In this document: piece by piece, positions 1 through 6,075 of the stretch
Position numbering within the stretch: the first letter of the stretch is position 1
Layout of the letters: every line of letters starts with the position of its first letter
DNA from: a virus
IMG/VR virus record: IMGVR_UViG_3300012355_000007
Location: 1 to 23,964 of that record
Direction: 5' to 3' (one strand)
DNA: 23,964 nt
Position numbers and translations under genes: made by a program
The notes under the pieces: model-generated
Databases searched by the model: none
Told to the model about the DNA's origin: nothing
Seen by the model: only the letters and a program-made list of their open reading frames with translations

Positions 1-31
1 CGTATGGTCACCCGGCCCTAAGCAGTCCGTT

Positions 32-53
32 CCCGGAAGGATATTCTTCCGGG
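32..53. other. perfect stem-loop beyond the leftward operon
   Basis: CCCGGAAG, a six-base loop, then CTTCCGGG: a perfect 8-bp stem lying about 50 bases past the stop of the last leftward gene. There is no T-run on either strand, so it is not a classical intrinsic terminator. It could still be a 3' end-stabilising hairpin. Its core (CCGGAA-N6-TTCCGG) recurs in the hairpin at 2162-2185. Confidence 0.4.
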
Positions 54-104
54 CGTGAATACGAAATTTGGAACTGCAAGCCCCCACTACAACGCAGTTC
101 GCGT

Positions 105-425
105 TTAGTGGCGGGTAGGTGACTTCTTCGTTGCCTTCTCGATGGCGGCGCGGATCATCTCTGCGTCCCTTTCAGCTTGCAAGGTTTTGCGGGATCGATC
201 GACGCGACCAGCGACGCTCTCGATGTATGGGAGGGCCGTTAGAGCTTTCAGCAAATCCGGCGCGGCAGCAATGAGGCGAGCGTTGGCTTCCGTTTGACGG
301 ACACAGCCCCATCCCGTTATCGGCCAGCCTTCGCCGTCTCGCACTTCCCATTCACGGCCCTTTGGGTCAGGGACGCCCCTGCGTCCTGCCGCCCACGGCC
401 CCGGCGTATGTTTCGATTTGCTCAT
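105..425 (-). CDS. small phage protein of the HTPGPW / ANARLIAAAPDLL type
   Basis: A 106-residue protein with the two signatures of a very common phage early-region family: HTPGPW near the N-terminus (residues 6-11) and EANARLIAAAPDLLKAL in the middle. The family's biochemical role is not established. I start at the ATG at 425, not further upstream, because it has a strong Shine-Dalgarno site (AAGGAGGAG) and its ATG overlaps the TGA of the preceding gene (ATGA), so translation is probably coupled. It is the last gene of the leftward operon. The family assignment is from recognition of the motifs; the function is unknown. Confidence 0.8.
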   Translation of the reverse strand: MSKSKHTPGPWAAGRRGVPDPKGREWEVRDGEGWPITGWGCVRQTEANARLIAAAPDLLKALTALPYIESVAGRVDRSRKTLQAERDAEMIRAAIEKATKKSPTRH

Positions 426-676
426 CTCTCCTCCTTTTCCAGCGCCTTCAATATCGCCGCGTTCGCCTCGTTGAGCCACTTGTGAGGATCGAGCCTTTTA
501 TGCGTGACCTTGAACGCATCAGCTACCGCGTCCTGAAGCAGCCGGAATATCTCCGGCATCGCCTCTGCCGCCGCGATCGGGTTCTCGGGGTTTATAAGCT
601 TGCAGGCCTTCAGGGCTGTACTCGCGGTGTGATAATCGTTGGCGCTCCAACTCACTTCCAGGTTATATGGTTTCAT
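422..676 (-). CDS. hypothetical phage protein, mostly helical
   Basis: An 84-residue protein, probably all-helical from residue 15 on, with a charged C-terminus (KALEKEER). I do not recognise a family. The ATG at 676 has a GGGAGG ribosome site. It starts inside the 3' end of the excisionase-like gene (14-base overlap) and ends in an ATGA overlap with the next gene, which marks it as a true member of the operon. Its place between the HTH protein and the HTPGPW-type protein suggests an early-phase accessory role only. Confidence 0.7.
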   Translation of the reverse strand: MKPYNLEVSWSANDYHTASTALKACKLINPENPIAAAEAMPEIFRLLQDAVADAFKVTHKRLDPHKWLNEANAAILKALEKEER

Positions 677-893
677 GCCGCCTCCCTGTCTCCGGCCTCG
701 CCCACTTCAAGAGCGCTGCCTTATCGAAGAGCCATCCCCGCCCCACCTTCCGGCAGGGGATCTCGCCCTTCTTCGCTAAGCTATAAATCGTGTTTGGCGC
801 GAGCCGCAGCCAGGCCGCGACCTCCTTGACCTTTGGGCGTTCGGGAAGATCCGCGTCCGTGATTGCTTGCTCTGCTTGCTGCTGCTGCTGCAT
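663..893 (-). CDS. excisionase-family helix-turn-helix protein
   Basis: A 76-residue protein with the MerR-like winged HTH of excisionases and AlpA-type regulators at residues 21-66: KVKEVAAWLRLAPNTIYSLA is the HTH, followed by the wing segment IPCRKVGRGWLFDKAALLKW. Proteins of this family bend or mark DNA as recombination directionality factors or act as small transcription regulators. No integrase is present in the window, so either role is possible. The ATG is preceded by AGGAGGAAAA. Residues 2-6 are five glutamines encoded by one copy of the dispersed GCA repeat placed directly behind the start codon, outside the conserved fold. This suggests the tract was added to an existing gene. Confidence 0.8.
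   Translation of the reverse strand: MQQQQQAEQAITDADLPERPKVKEVAAWLRLAPNTIYSLAKKGEIPCRKVGRGWLFDKAALLKWARPETGRRHETI
863..891 (-). repeat. dispersed GCA repeat, copy 1
   Basis: Five GCA units followed by AGCAGAGCAAGCAA on the minus strand, the sense strand of the excisionase-like gene. Read as poly-glutamine. Confidence 0.75.
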
Positions 894-901
894 TTTTCCT
901 C

Positions 902-1312
902 CTAATGTCTTTCGTACAAGTATCTGCCGAGGCCGAATTTGCTTGCCGCTCGTTTGAGGGCCATCGCCTCGGCGTTACTGCATGCGTCCCCGTAGCCTTT
1001 GGCGTCCGCGTCTTCGCATCCGGTCGCCTCGCGCTCGACTACGCCCTCGGCGCAGGGGATCGAGATCGAGGCGATGACGGTAACGAGATTGCCCACGAGC
1101 TGAACGCCCCGGACGTGGTAAGACCAGCCCGGCGCGAAGTGATCGAGAAACTTAACCGCCGTGTGCCACTCGATGTAGGTAAGCTCGGCGCCGCCCTGCT
1201 TGCGCGTCTTCAGATGGCGCTTCTGCAATGGCTTCGACAGGTCGGCGATGATCTCCTTGATTGAGCGCGGGCCCCCGCGTTCTGTGGATTTCTCTTCGAT
1301 TGGTTCGCTCAT
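902..1312 (-). CDS. Rad52/Rad22-family single-strand annealing protein
   Basis: A 136-residue protein matching the Rad52/Rad22 annealing core. After a charged N-terminus come the helix SIKEIIADLSKPL (18-30), the motif YIEWHTAVKFLDHFAPGWSY (46-65), a beta-strand segment ending VIASISIPC (79-87), and the C-terminal signature GYGDACSNAEAMALKRAASKFGLGRYLYE (107-134). Phage proteins of this family coat single-stranded DNA and pair complementary strands during recombination-dependent replication and repair. The length suits the short phage form. The ATG is preceded by AAGAAGGAATC. It is the best functional marker of this operon and implies that the phage recombines actively, which is relevant to the dispersed repeats nearby. 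Confidence 0.85.
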   Translation of the reverse strand: MSEPIEEKSTERGGPRSIKEIIADLSKPLQKRHLKTRKQGGAELTYIEWHTAVKFLDHFAPGWSYHVRGVQLVGNLVTVIASISIPCAEGVVEREATGCEDADAKGYGDACSNAEAMALKRAASKFGLGRYLYERH

Positions 1313-1359
1313 GATTCCTTCTTGAAAAAAGCCCGCCGCCGATGTTCCCCGTTATCGCT

Positions 1360-1851
1360 CTACGCGATGCGCGCCGGCCTGGGCGTGGCGTACATTTCAA
1401 TCGTCCGGGCCAGGGCCATGCGGAAGCTGTCTCCGTCTCTGACGTCCCGCTCACGCTTTCTCCAGAAGCCGTCTTCGACCGTGAAGTAGTCTCCGTGCTC
1501 GCCTTCGTTGAGCACGCCGGGGAAGAATCCCCAGCAGTCCGAACTGAAGAAGTAGCCGAAGACCGTGTAGCCTTCGGGCGTCGGCAGTTTGACCTCGATT
1601 GGCGCCCGTGCGTAACCGCTCGCGTATTCGCTCGGGATCCAGACCTCCGGCTCTGTCTCCGCATTGAAACTGATGAAGCCGTGAAGCTCTTCCGGGATAA
1701 AGGGCTTGATCGCCTTGATTATCGGCTGCCAGGCCTCGGTATTCTCCTCCCGCTTAGCCTTCGCCAAGCTTTCGGCCTCGGCGGCCTGGGATGCGCGCCT
1801 GTCCGCGAGCGCGGCGCGGGCCTCGTCGATGATTTGCTGAATTGATCTCAT
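1360..1851 (-). CDS. hypothetical protein with N-terminal coiled coil
   Basis: A 163-residue protein with an alanine- and charge-rich helical N-terminus (about 1-45, likely coiled coil), then a mixed alpha/beta domain rich in aromatics and acidic residues (FFSSDCWGFFPGVLNEGEHG, 103-122). I recognise no family. The ATG has an excellent AAGGAGG site. It lies 47 bases upstream of the annealing-protein gene in the same operon, so a link to DNA metabolism is possible by position only. Confidence 0.7.
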   Translation of the reverse strand: MRSIQQIIDEARAALADRRASQAAEAESLAKAKREENTEAWQPIIKAIKPFIPEELHGFISFNAETEPEVWIPSEYASGYARAPIEVKLPTPEGYTVFGYFFSSDCWGFFPGVLNEGEHGDYFTVEDGFWRKRERDVRDGDSFRMALARTIEMYATPRPARIA

Positions 1852-1861
1852 GGTTTCCTCC

Positions 1862-2137
1862 TTAAACGTCGAAGCAGCCGACCTTGACGCCTTTCGGCTG
1901 CGCTTTCACGAGCGCCGCCTCGTCGCGTTCGGCGAATTTGTCGGCGACGTGCCAGCTTGCCAGTTTGTGGAAGTAGTCGCATTCGTAGGGCGGTCCGTCG
2001 CCCGTGTATCGGCGTAATTCTGTGAGTAACACGAGTGAGCCGCGTACGTGGACGCAGATCGGGCCTTCGCCCGTCGCGCCTTCTAGGGCCTCCGCCAAAA
2101 AATCGCCGAAACTCGCAATAAGACCTCGCTGATTCAT
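1862..2137 (-). CDS. hypothetical phage protein
   Basis: A 91-residue protein of unknown family. It has a hydrophobic/acidic N-terminal helix, a short strand-rich middle (ICVHVRGSLVLLTELRRYTG) and one C-terminal cysteine. GGAGG precedes the ATG at a normal distance. It sits 10 bases upstream of the next gene in the leftward operon. Both ORF integrity and ribosome site support it as real; nothing in it indicates a function. Confidence 0.65.
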   Translation of the reverse strand: MNQRGLIASFGDFLAEALEGATGEGPICVHVRGSLVLLTELRRYTGDGPPYECDYFHKLASWHVADKFAERDEAALVKAQPKGVKVGCFDV

Positions 2138-2161
2138 GCTTTCCTCCGATTGTTAAGGCGG

Positions 2162-2185
2162 GAGCCGGAATCCCCCTTCCGGCTC
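2162..2185. other. intra-operon hairpin
   Basis: GAGCCGGAA, six-base loop, TTCCGGCTC: a perfect 9-bp stem between the first and second genes of the leftward operon. No T-run follows. It may set mRNA stability or partial termination. It shares the CCGGAA-N6-TTCCGG core with the hairpin at 32-53. Confidence 0.45.
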
Positions 2186-2206
2186 GTCGCGCTCCCGAGT
2201 TGACGA

Positions 2207-2704
2207 TTACGCTCGCGCCGAGCGCGACGCGAACCAACACAAGTGCCCCAACAACCGCGTCGCCTTGCGCAGGGCAGCTACGCCAGCAGCAAAACGCGGC
2301 GCGGGAGCCGGAGCGGTGATTGGCGCCGCAATTGGCGCCAATTCCGAAATGTCAACGAGCGGAGCCGGAACCTGCCGGCCGCCAGCCCGGTCCGGCGCGG
2401 GATCGAGGACGGCCCCGACCGGCATAACCTGCGTAAACAGACCGACCGACAAAGCCGCCGCCGCCACGTGGTAGCACGGCTGCGGATTGCCCCGCCGATG
2501 GAGGCCGATGCCAGCCGCGCAGTCGCAGCTCGTCCACAAGGTTCCTCCCTGAAACCAAATATCCACAATCGAAGCGCCCCCGCCCGAGCGCCCCACCGTG
2601 AATGTGTAATTGTTGTCATCCGTGAAACTGAGCGTGCAGGCAGGATTGACCTGTTTGGCCTTTTCGATTGCCCGCCTGAACGTGTCTGAATTGAGCTTGA
2701 TCAT
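2207..2704 (-). CDS. SWIM-like zinc-binding protein, first gene of the leftward operon
   Basis: A 165-residue protein. Residues 1-50 form a strand-rich domain; residues 60-79 carry C60-x-C62 ... C77-x-H79, the CxC...CxH arrangement of SWIM zinc domains (SCDCAAG ... PCYHVAAAAL). The C-terminal half is rich in proline and alanine and probably disordered. SWIM domains bind DNA or proteins and occur in many phage early proteins. I start at the ATG at 2704 (MIKLNS) because GGAGG lies eight bases before it; an in-frame ATG five codons upstream has no ribosome site. It is read directly from the promoter at 2736-2763. Confidence 0.7.
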   Translation of the reverse strand: MIKLNSDTFRRAIEKAKQVNPACTLSFTDDNNYTFTVGRSGGGASIVDIWFQGGTLWTSCDCAAGIGLHRRGNPQPCYHVAAAALSVGLFTQVMPVGAVLDPAPDRAGGRQVPAPLVDISELAPIAAPITAPAPAPRFAAGVAALRKATRLLGHLCWFASRSARA

Positions 2705-2735
2705 GATTGGTTCCTCCATGTGATTCGATATTCGT

Positions 2736-2763
2736 ATAATATCACAATAATATCAATATGCAA
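2736..2763 (-). promoter_or_regulatory. promoter of the leftward operon with overlapping direct repeats
   Basis: On the minus strand TTGCAT (positions 2763-2758) is followed after 16 bases by TATTAT (2741-2736), about 32 bases before the ATG at 2704. Overlapping it are two copies of ATAATATCA on the plus strand (2736-2744 and 2747-2755), 11 bp apart, one lying on the -10 box: a plausible repressor operator. It is the most AT-rich spot in this part of the window. Confidence 0.6.
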
Positions 2764-2771
2764 GCGAAAAA

Positions 2772-2797
2772 GTGAAGAGAGGTGAAGCGACGTGAAA
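2772..2797 (+). repeat. three 10-bp phased GTGAA iterons
   Basis: GTGAAG at 2772-2777, GTGAAG at 2782-2787 and GTGAAA at 2792-2797: the same hexamer on the same face of the helix, exactly 10 bp apart, just outside the -35 box of the leftward promoter. This suits cooperative protein binding. Confidence 0.5.
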
Positions 2798-2826
2798 AAA
2801 CTGAGGTTGCTAGGTGTAAAAACAGT

Positions 2827-2847
2827 AGCAGCAGCCAAGGCAGGCAA
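2827..2847 (+). repeat. dispersed GCA repeat, degenerate copy 2
   Basis: AGCAGCAGCC followed by AAGGCAGGCAA on the plus strand, in non-coding DNA. Only two full GCA units remain, but the GGCAGGCAA tail is kept, so it looks like a decayed or minimal member of the family. Confidence 0.5.
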
Positions 2848-3536
2848 TCGCCTTGTGTTACTCGTCAAACATCGCCGAAGCCCCTATCCGAATGATTTGC
2901 GGCACACGCCTTGCAGCAACCGCATGGGGGCCAATCTTCAGTCCGAAGTTTTCGAGCGTCAAATCTTCGCAATGCGAATGACGAGAGAAGAATTTCGGCC
3001 TCTATCTTACCGATCACAGGTAGCACAGCCGAAATTCTTCGACCGGCATGAGCATTGCATTTGACGCCGAAAACGAGGACCTATCATGGCCCCCGCGGTT
3101 GCTGCAAAAACGCCGCAGCCGCCTACCCGAGCGCAGGCGCTTCGCCGTAGCGAGCTCCGAATTGTCTCCGGATAGAACTAAAGAAGCCGCGCGCGCCGCA
3201 GGCGATAAAAGACGCGCGTTCCCTTTATCCGAGCGGAGCGTCCTCGCGCAGCGAGCTCCGAATAACTCTCTCGATCCCTTCGCCCACTCGTTTATCACGC
3301 AGGCGCGCGGACGCTCGCGTGTGGCCCAGGCCTTCCGACTCATACACCCAAAGATAAGAGATGCCGCGAAGCCTCACCCTTGCGTGAGCAGCAGGCAATA
3401 TGCCGAGATCCGCCTCACTGGCAGGAAATCAGCGCCCAATGGAGCCGAGAGCAGGTAGGCAGACCGTAGCATTCTGCCACACTCGGGGCTGCTGGCCTGC
3501 CACGGCTCCAATCTGCTGTAAGTCACACGCGCTCTG

Positions 3537-3545
3537 TGCTATAGA
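3537..3545 (+). promoter_or_regulatory. extended -10 promoter giving a leaderless terminase mRNA
   Basis: TGC TATAGA: an extended -10 element whose hexamer ends six bases before the ATG at 3552. Transcription would start at or next to the A of the start codon. No ribosome site precedes this gene, consistent with a leaderless message. No clear -35 box is seen. Confidence 0.45.
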
Positions 3546-3551
3546 TCGCGT

Positions 3552-4088
3552 ATGACTGAAGATATGATTAGAGACATTCCGAGCCAGGAGCCCGACCAAC
3601 TGCCCGATACCATAGCGAGGCCTGAGGGGGATGCAGCTTCCGAATCTCAGGCGATCGCGCAGCGGAGGCTTACGGTTGAGGAGCGTGGGCTGCTGCTGAA
3701 GCTGCTGGTGGCGGGGCAGAGGGAGGGGTTGATTATGCAGGCATTCGCTGCGCTCGGGCTTCTGCCGCCCGCAAGCGCTACGGTTGCGTACTACCGCGAG
3801 AAGTACAGGGAGGAGATCAGGGAGGCGCAGGCGAGGAGGATCGAGCGAGCGATGAGCGAGGGAGTTGCGCTCAAAGCGGAGCGGATTGCGAAGTTGAAGG
3901 AGCACGCCGAACTGCTTGAGGCTATGCGGTTTGCGGCGGACAAGAACGGTAGGATGTGGAACGAGCGGGCTTGGAGGCAGACGCTTGCGGACATTGCCGA
4001 GGAGATGGGGGAGCGCAGGCCTCTGGAGGGTGAGCGGTCGGGTGAGGTTGTGAAGGTCATCATTGGTGTGGATCCGGATAAGGTGTAG
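3552..4088 (+). CDS. putative terminase small subunit
   Basis: A 178-residue protein. Residues 40-80 look like a small helical DNA-binding domain (LTVEERGLLLKLLVAGQREG, then GLLPPASATVAYYREKY). A long helical stretch follows (EEIREAQARRIERAMSEG, LKAERIAKLKEHAELLEAM, about 82-126), then a short C-terminal tail ending in valine- and aspartate-rich residues. This order, a DNA-recognising N-terminus plus an oligomerising helical core, is that of phage small terminases, and the composition resembles TerS-like proteins I know from similar phages. It precedes the large terminase by three accessory genes. The product would recognise the packaging site and hand DNA to the large subunit. The assignment is by fold and context, so moderate. 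Confidence 0.6.
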   Translation: MTEDMIRDIPSQEPDQLPDTIARPEGDAASESQAIAQRRLTVEERGLLLKLLVAGQREGLIMQAFAALGLLPPASATVAYYREKYREEIREAQARRIERAMSEGVALKAERIAKLKEHAELLEAMRFAADKNGRMWNERAWRQTLADIAEEMGERRPLEGERSGEVVKVIIGVDPDKV

Positions 4089-4198
4089 GCCGGCAAGGCC
4101 CAACAACGCGGCGGTCCGTTCCCGATCCGGTTTGGGTTTCCATCCATTGCCGCCGTACGACAACGCGCGAAGCGCCAGGCCAAGCGGGAGCGCGGCTA

Positions 4199-4223
4199 GG
4201 GTGGGTGGGGGGAGCGAGCGGGG
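4199..4223 (+). other. G-quadruplex motif
   Basis: Four G-runs: GGG T GGG T GGGGGG AGCGAGC GGGG. It satisfies the usual G3+N1-7 rule and could fold on the plus strand as DNA, or in RNA read through from the terminase gene. Confidence 0.55.
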
Positions 4224-4627
4224 AGCGACGCGGCGGAGCGAAGCGAAGGGCGGGCTGTAATGGAAGCCGCGCGAAGCGCATCCGCGTAGAATCAGAGAGG
4301 TAGACCGCTCAAGCGAAGCGAGCGGGTCACGCCTGCAAGGACGTCGAGGGCAATCCGTAAATAGCGGGGAGGGAATATGTTGCGCGTGTGAGACAAGATG
4401 AATTGACATACCCGGACGTGGATCAGGGAAGAAGCGCAAATACTTCGGCGCACACTCCACCCGAGGGAGCCAACACCACAAGGCAAGAGTTGTGCACTTG
4501 CCATCCCACCCTTCTAAGAAGCAAAGCCAGCTTCAATCTCGCCTCAATTGAGCATCGAGCGGAGGCCGAGGAAGCCGCATTTAACGGGGCTTGTGACGTC
4601 CTTGGAGGTAGCTTCGGAAGCGATTTT

Positions 4628-4667
4628 GAGGCGCGGTCGAGGCGCTCGTGAGGCGCTCGTGAGGCTG
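4628..4667 (+). repeat. 11-bp tandem repeat
   Basis: Units GAGGCGCGGTC, GAGGCGCTCGT, GAGGCGCTCGT and a partial GAGGCTG in a row, in the non-coding stretch about 110 bases before the next gene. Confidence 0.6.
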
Positions 4668-4761
4668 CGATTCTCTTTCTTTTGCTCAGTGAGTGGTCAT
4701 TTGGCCAGGCATCCCCCATGAGGAAAATCCCGTTTGCGTTACTCGGGCCTTATTTCTTTTG

Positions 4762-4770
4762 TGTTATCCT
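4762..4770 (+). promoter_or_regulatory. extended -10 promoter giving a leaderless mRNA
   Basis: TGT TATCCT ends six bases before the ATG at 4777, the same geometry as at the small terminase gene. No ribosome site lies in the gap. Confidence 0.4.
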
Positions 4771-4776
4771 GCGGAC

Positions 4777-4995
4777 ATGAACTCTGCTGAAGAATCAATC
4801 CAACCTGTTGAAAGCAGCAGCAGCAGCAAGCAGGCAAGCAACTCTGTGTTGCTCGATCTGATTGCGCGGAAGTTGAGCCGGATCGAGGTTCGGCCTGATC
4901 TGAGGTCTATAACTCTGGTCATCACGCTCGATCGGCGGGGGCGGCCTCGCACGGTGATCTTCCGCACCGAATCGAAGAGCGAGCTTTCGGCTTGA
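4777..4995 (+). CDS. small hypothetical phage protein
   Basis: A 72-residue protein. The N-terminal 20 residues are polar and probably disordered and include five serines plus KQASN, all encoded by a full copy of the dispersed GCA repeat. The rest (VLLDLIARKLSRIEVRPDLR and two predicted strands) is a small alpha/beta unit with no family that I recognise. I start at MNSAEES (4777) rather than at an upstream in-frame codon, because the leaderless-type promoter ends right before it and the upstream residues are unlike a protein start. It opens the accessory block before the late operon. Confidence 0.6.
   Translation: MNSAEESIQPVESSSSSKQASNSVLLDLIARKLSRIEVRPDLRSITLVITLDRRGRPRTVIFRTESKSELSA
4814..4841 (+). 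repeat. dispersed GCA repeat, copy 3 (full length)
   Basis: Five GCA units followed by AGCAGGCAAGCAA on the plus strand: the most complete copy. Read as SSSSSKQASN. Confidence 0.8.
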
Positions 4996-5019
4996 TTCCA
5001 AACCCTTTCGTGTTACTCT
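4992..5019 (+). promoter_or_regulatory. possible promoter of the outer-membrane protein gene
   Basis: TTGATT (4992-4997), 16 bases, then TACTCT (5014-5019) with an extended TG two bases upstream. It would start a leader of about 170 bases that contains the hairpin at 5124-5172. The -10 match is weak. Confidence 0.3.
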
Positions 5020-5123
5020 TTTACTGACCTTGTTGGCTGAGGCTTTCGAGTCTGTGATGCCTGCTCGTTTGGAGGGCAAGGCAAGGTCTCGAATTCATAG
5101 CTCCGGCGCCGGAGATTTAGTAG

Positions 5124-5172
5124 AGGCGGCATCTGTTTCGACGGTGAAACAGATGCCGCCTTTTGGTTTTTC
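5124..5172 (+). terminator. intrinsic terminator or attenuator before the outer-membrane protein gene
   Basis: A perfect stem: 5125-5139 (GGCGGCATCTGTTTC) pairs with 5146-5160 over 15 bp, a flanking A-T adds one more, with a six-base loop and then TTTTGGTTTTT. It is the strongest terminator in the window. Only about 20 bases separate it from the start of the next gene, too few for another promoter. Readthrough or regulated termination must therefore feed that gene. Confidence 0.85.
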
Positions 5173-5193
5173 GCTTCAACCGAAAGGGGAATC

Positions 5194-5760
5194 ATGGCTT
5201 CACATTCAATCCGTGTTCTTGGCGTCGTCACAATGCTTCTTGCCTGCTGCTGCTTTTCGATGGCGCAGGACAAAATCAAGCTGTCGGCCTCGGTATTGAT
5301 TACCGAACTTCAGGCGAACCCGGCTGAAGCTCTCGAATATCCGAAGGGCTATTCGATCGATGCGGACGCCCGAATCTTTAGCCGTAGCGGGTGGCGTCTC
5401 GGCGGCGTGTTCAATTTTCAGAAGACATATAACCAAACCGTTTTCGATGATTACCCGATCGAGCTGCCCGCCTCCACATCCAGCAGCGGAATGAGCGCCG
5501 ACATTCAGCGCAACGTCTCGACCTATTCGCTCGGCTTCCAGTTGAGTAAGAAGGCCGGACCGGTCGAGCCTTTCGGCGCGTTCCTTCTCGGTTTCAGGCG
5601 ACTACACGAAGACTTGAATAACGAAATTGTTCGCAAGTACCGACTCGGCGTGGATGTCATTTTTCACGAGAAGTCGAATTTCTTTCTTCGTCCGCTGTTT
5701 GTCGAGTTTGAACCGAGGAGTGGGCGCAAATTCGGCGCGGGCGCGGGGTTCAGGTTCTGA
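5194..5760 (+). CDS. small outer-membrane beta-barrel protein
   Basis: A 188-residue protein. It starts with a clear signal peptide (MASHSIRV..., hydrophobic core VLGVVTMLLACCCFSM, cleavage probably after MAQ near residue 25). The rest is alternating amphipathic strands with glycines and aromatics and ends in GAGFRF, the terminal phenylalanine typical of outer-membrane barrels handled by the Bam complex. Phage-encoded barrel proteins such as Lom and Cor alter the host surface or block superinfection; that role here is inference. AGGGGA precedes the ATG. The triple cysteine in the signal core comes from a GCA-repeat copy read antisense. The mRNA must pass the hairpin at 5124-5172. Confidence 0.7.
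   Translation: MASHSIRVLGVVTMLLACCCFSMAQDKIKLSASVLITELQANPAEALEYPKGYSIDADARIFSRSGWRLGGVFNFQKTYNQTVFDDYPIELPASTSSSGMSADIQRNVSTYSLGFQLSKKAGPVEPFGAFLLGFRRLHEDLNNEIVRKYRLGVDVIFHEKSNFFLRPLFVEFEPRSGRKFGAGAGFRF
5240..5253 (-). repeat. dispersed GCA repeat, copy 4
   Basis: Three GCA units then GGCAA, on the strand opposite to the gene. It lies inside the signal peptide and is read as ACCC. Confidence 0.6.
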
Positions 5761-5853
5761 TGGACGCCTCCCGAGATCGGCATCGCTTCGATTCTTCTCT
5801 TGTCTTTTCTCGCCGGGCCCGTGCGCCCTGCTTAAATTCGGAGCAAGGAAAGC

Positions 5854-6063
5854 ATGAATCACGATTACCTTTTGCAATTCTTCGCCTACGGGCATTTACC
5901 GCCGCGATTGCAGGAAGTGAGCCAGCCTTTTGATGAATTGGCGCAAAGGATCGTTAAAACGCTGCCCGCCAATCCTGAGCGCATGGCGGCTTTGCGCAAA
6001 CTGCTTGAGGCAAAGGACTGTGCTGTTCGAGCTTTGATCTTCAAGCAGCCTGAAGATTCTTGA
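5854..6063 (+). CDS. Acb2/Tad1 hairpin-like protein, possible anti-CBASS protein
   Basis: A 69-residue helical protein: FFAYGHLPP (9-17), then two long helices with FDELAQRIVKTLPANPERMA and ALRKLLEAKDCAVRALI (26-62). The pattern of an aromatic-proline N-terminus, a first helix, a turn with NPER, and a second helix with an alanine- and charge-rich face matches the small two-helix family now known as the Acb2/Tad1 hairpin domain. Characterised Acb2 proteins form hexamers that sequester the cyclic nucleotides of CBASS and related defences; family members not tested may differ. A GGAAAG-type site precedes the ATG. It lies between the outer-membrane protein and the large terminase, in a short accessory block. 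Recognition is from memory of the family, not from a search. Confidence 0.65.
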   Translation: MNHDYLLQFFAYGHLPPRLQEVSQPFDELAQRIVKTLPANPERMAALRKLLEAKDCAVRALIFKQPEDS

Positions 6064-6075
6064 GCAGCAGCAGCA
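6064..6075 (+). repeat. dispersed GCA repeat, copy 5
   Basis: Four GCA units occupy exactly the space between the stop of the Acb2-like gene and the ATG at 6076, where a ribosome site would be expected. Confidence 0.7.

Larger units (their letters stand above)
2764..3551. other. non-coding region between divergent operons
   Basis: About 790 bases with no convincing gene on either strand; the open frames here have no ribosome sites and no protein-like composition. It holds the phased GTGAA iterons at its left end, one degenerate GCA repeat (2827-2847), a 14-bp direct repeat AGCGAGCTCCGAAT at 3149-3162 and 3250-3263, and GC-rich segments around 3190-3320. It separates the leftward early operon from the rightward terminase gene, a place where phages often keep control regions, cos/pac sites or origins. 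Which of these applies cannot be told from sequence alone. Confidence 0.5.
4089..4776. other. non-coding region downstream of the small terminase
   Basis: About 690 bases with no supportable gene. The left half is packed with short related GC-rich motifs (agcgagcg, agcgaagcg) and holds a G-quadruplex motif; the right half holds an 11-bp tandem repeat. An ATG-led frame at 4388-4651 lacks a ribosome site and protein-like composition. With 2764-3551 it makes the terminase gene an island in non-coding DNA, a good place to look for cos/pac. Confidence 0.5.

Noticed and set aside
2792-3064. 90-codon plus-strand frame beginning with GTG inside the third GTGAA iteron
   Set aside because: There is no proper ribosome site, the composition is unlike a protein and it resembles no family. 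The start codon is part of a phased DNA repeat, so I treat the stretch as non-coding.
3300-3540. tRNA gene or attachment site in the region before the small terminase gene
   Set aside because: I could not find the T-loop, the D-arm pattern or a cloverleaf, and no integrase is present.
3697-3712. CTG run in the small terminase gene as a further GCA-repeat copy
   Set aside because: It is broken by other codons, has no AGCAGGCAA-type tail and encodes part of a leucine-rich helix, so protein-level constraint explains it.
4388-4651. 87-codon plus-strand frame
   Set aside because: It has no ribosome site and no recognisable fold, and it runs into an 11-bp tandem repeat.
5030-5299. 89-codon plus-strand frame across the terminator at 5124-5172
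   Set aside because: It would read through a strong hairpin and overlap the well-supported outer-membrane protein gene.
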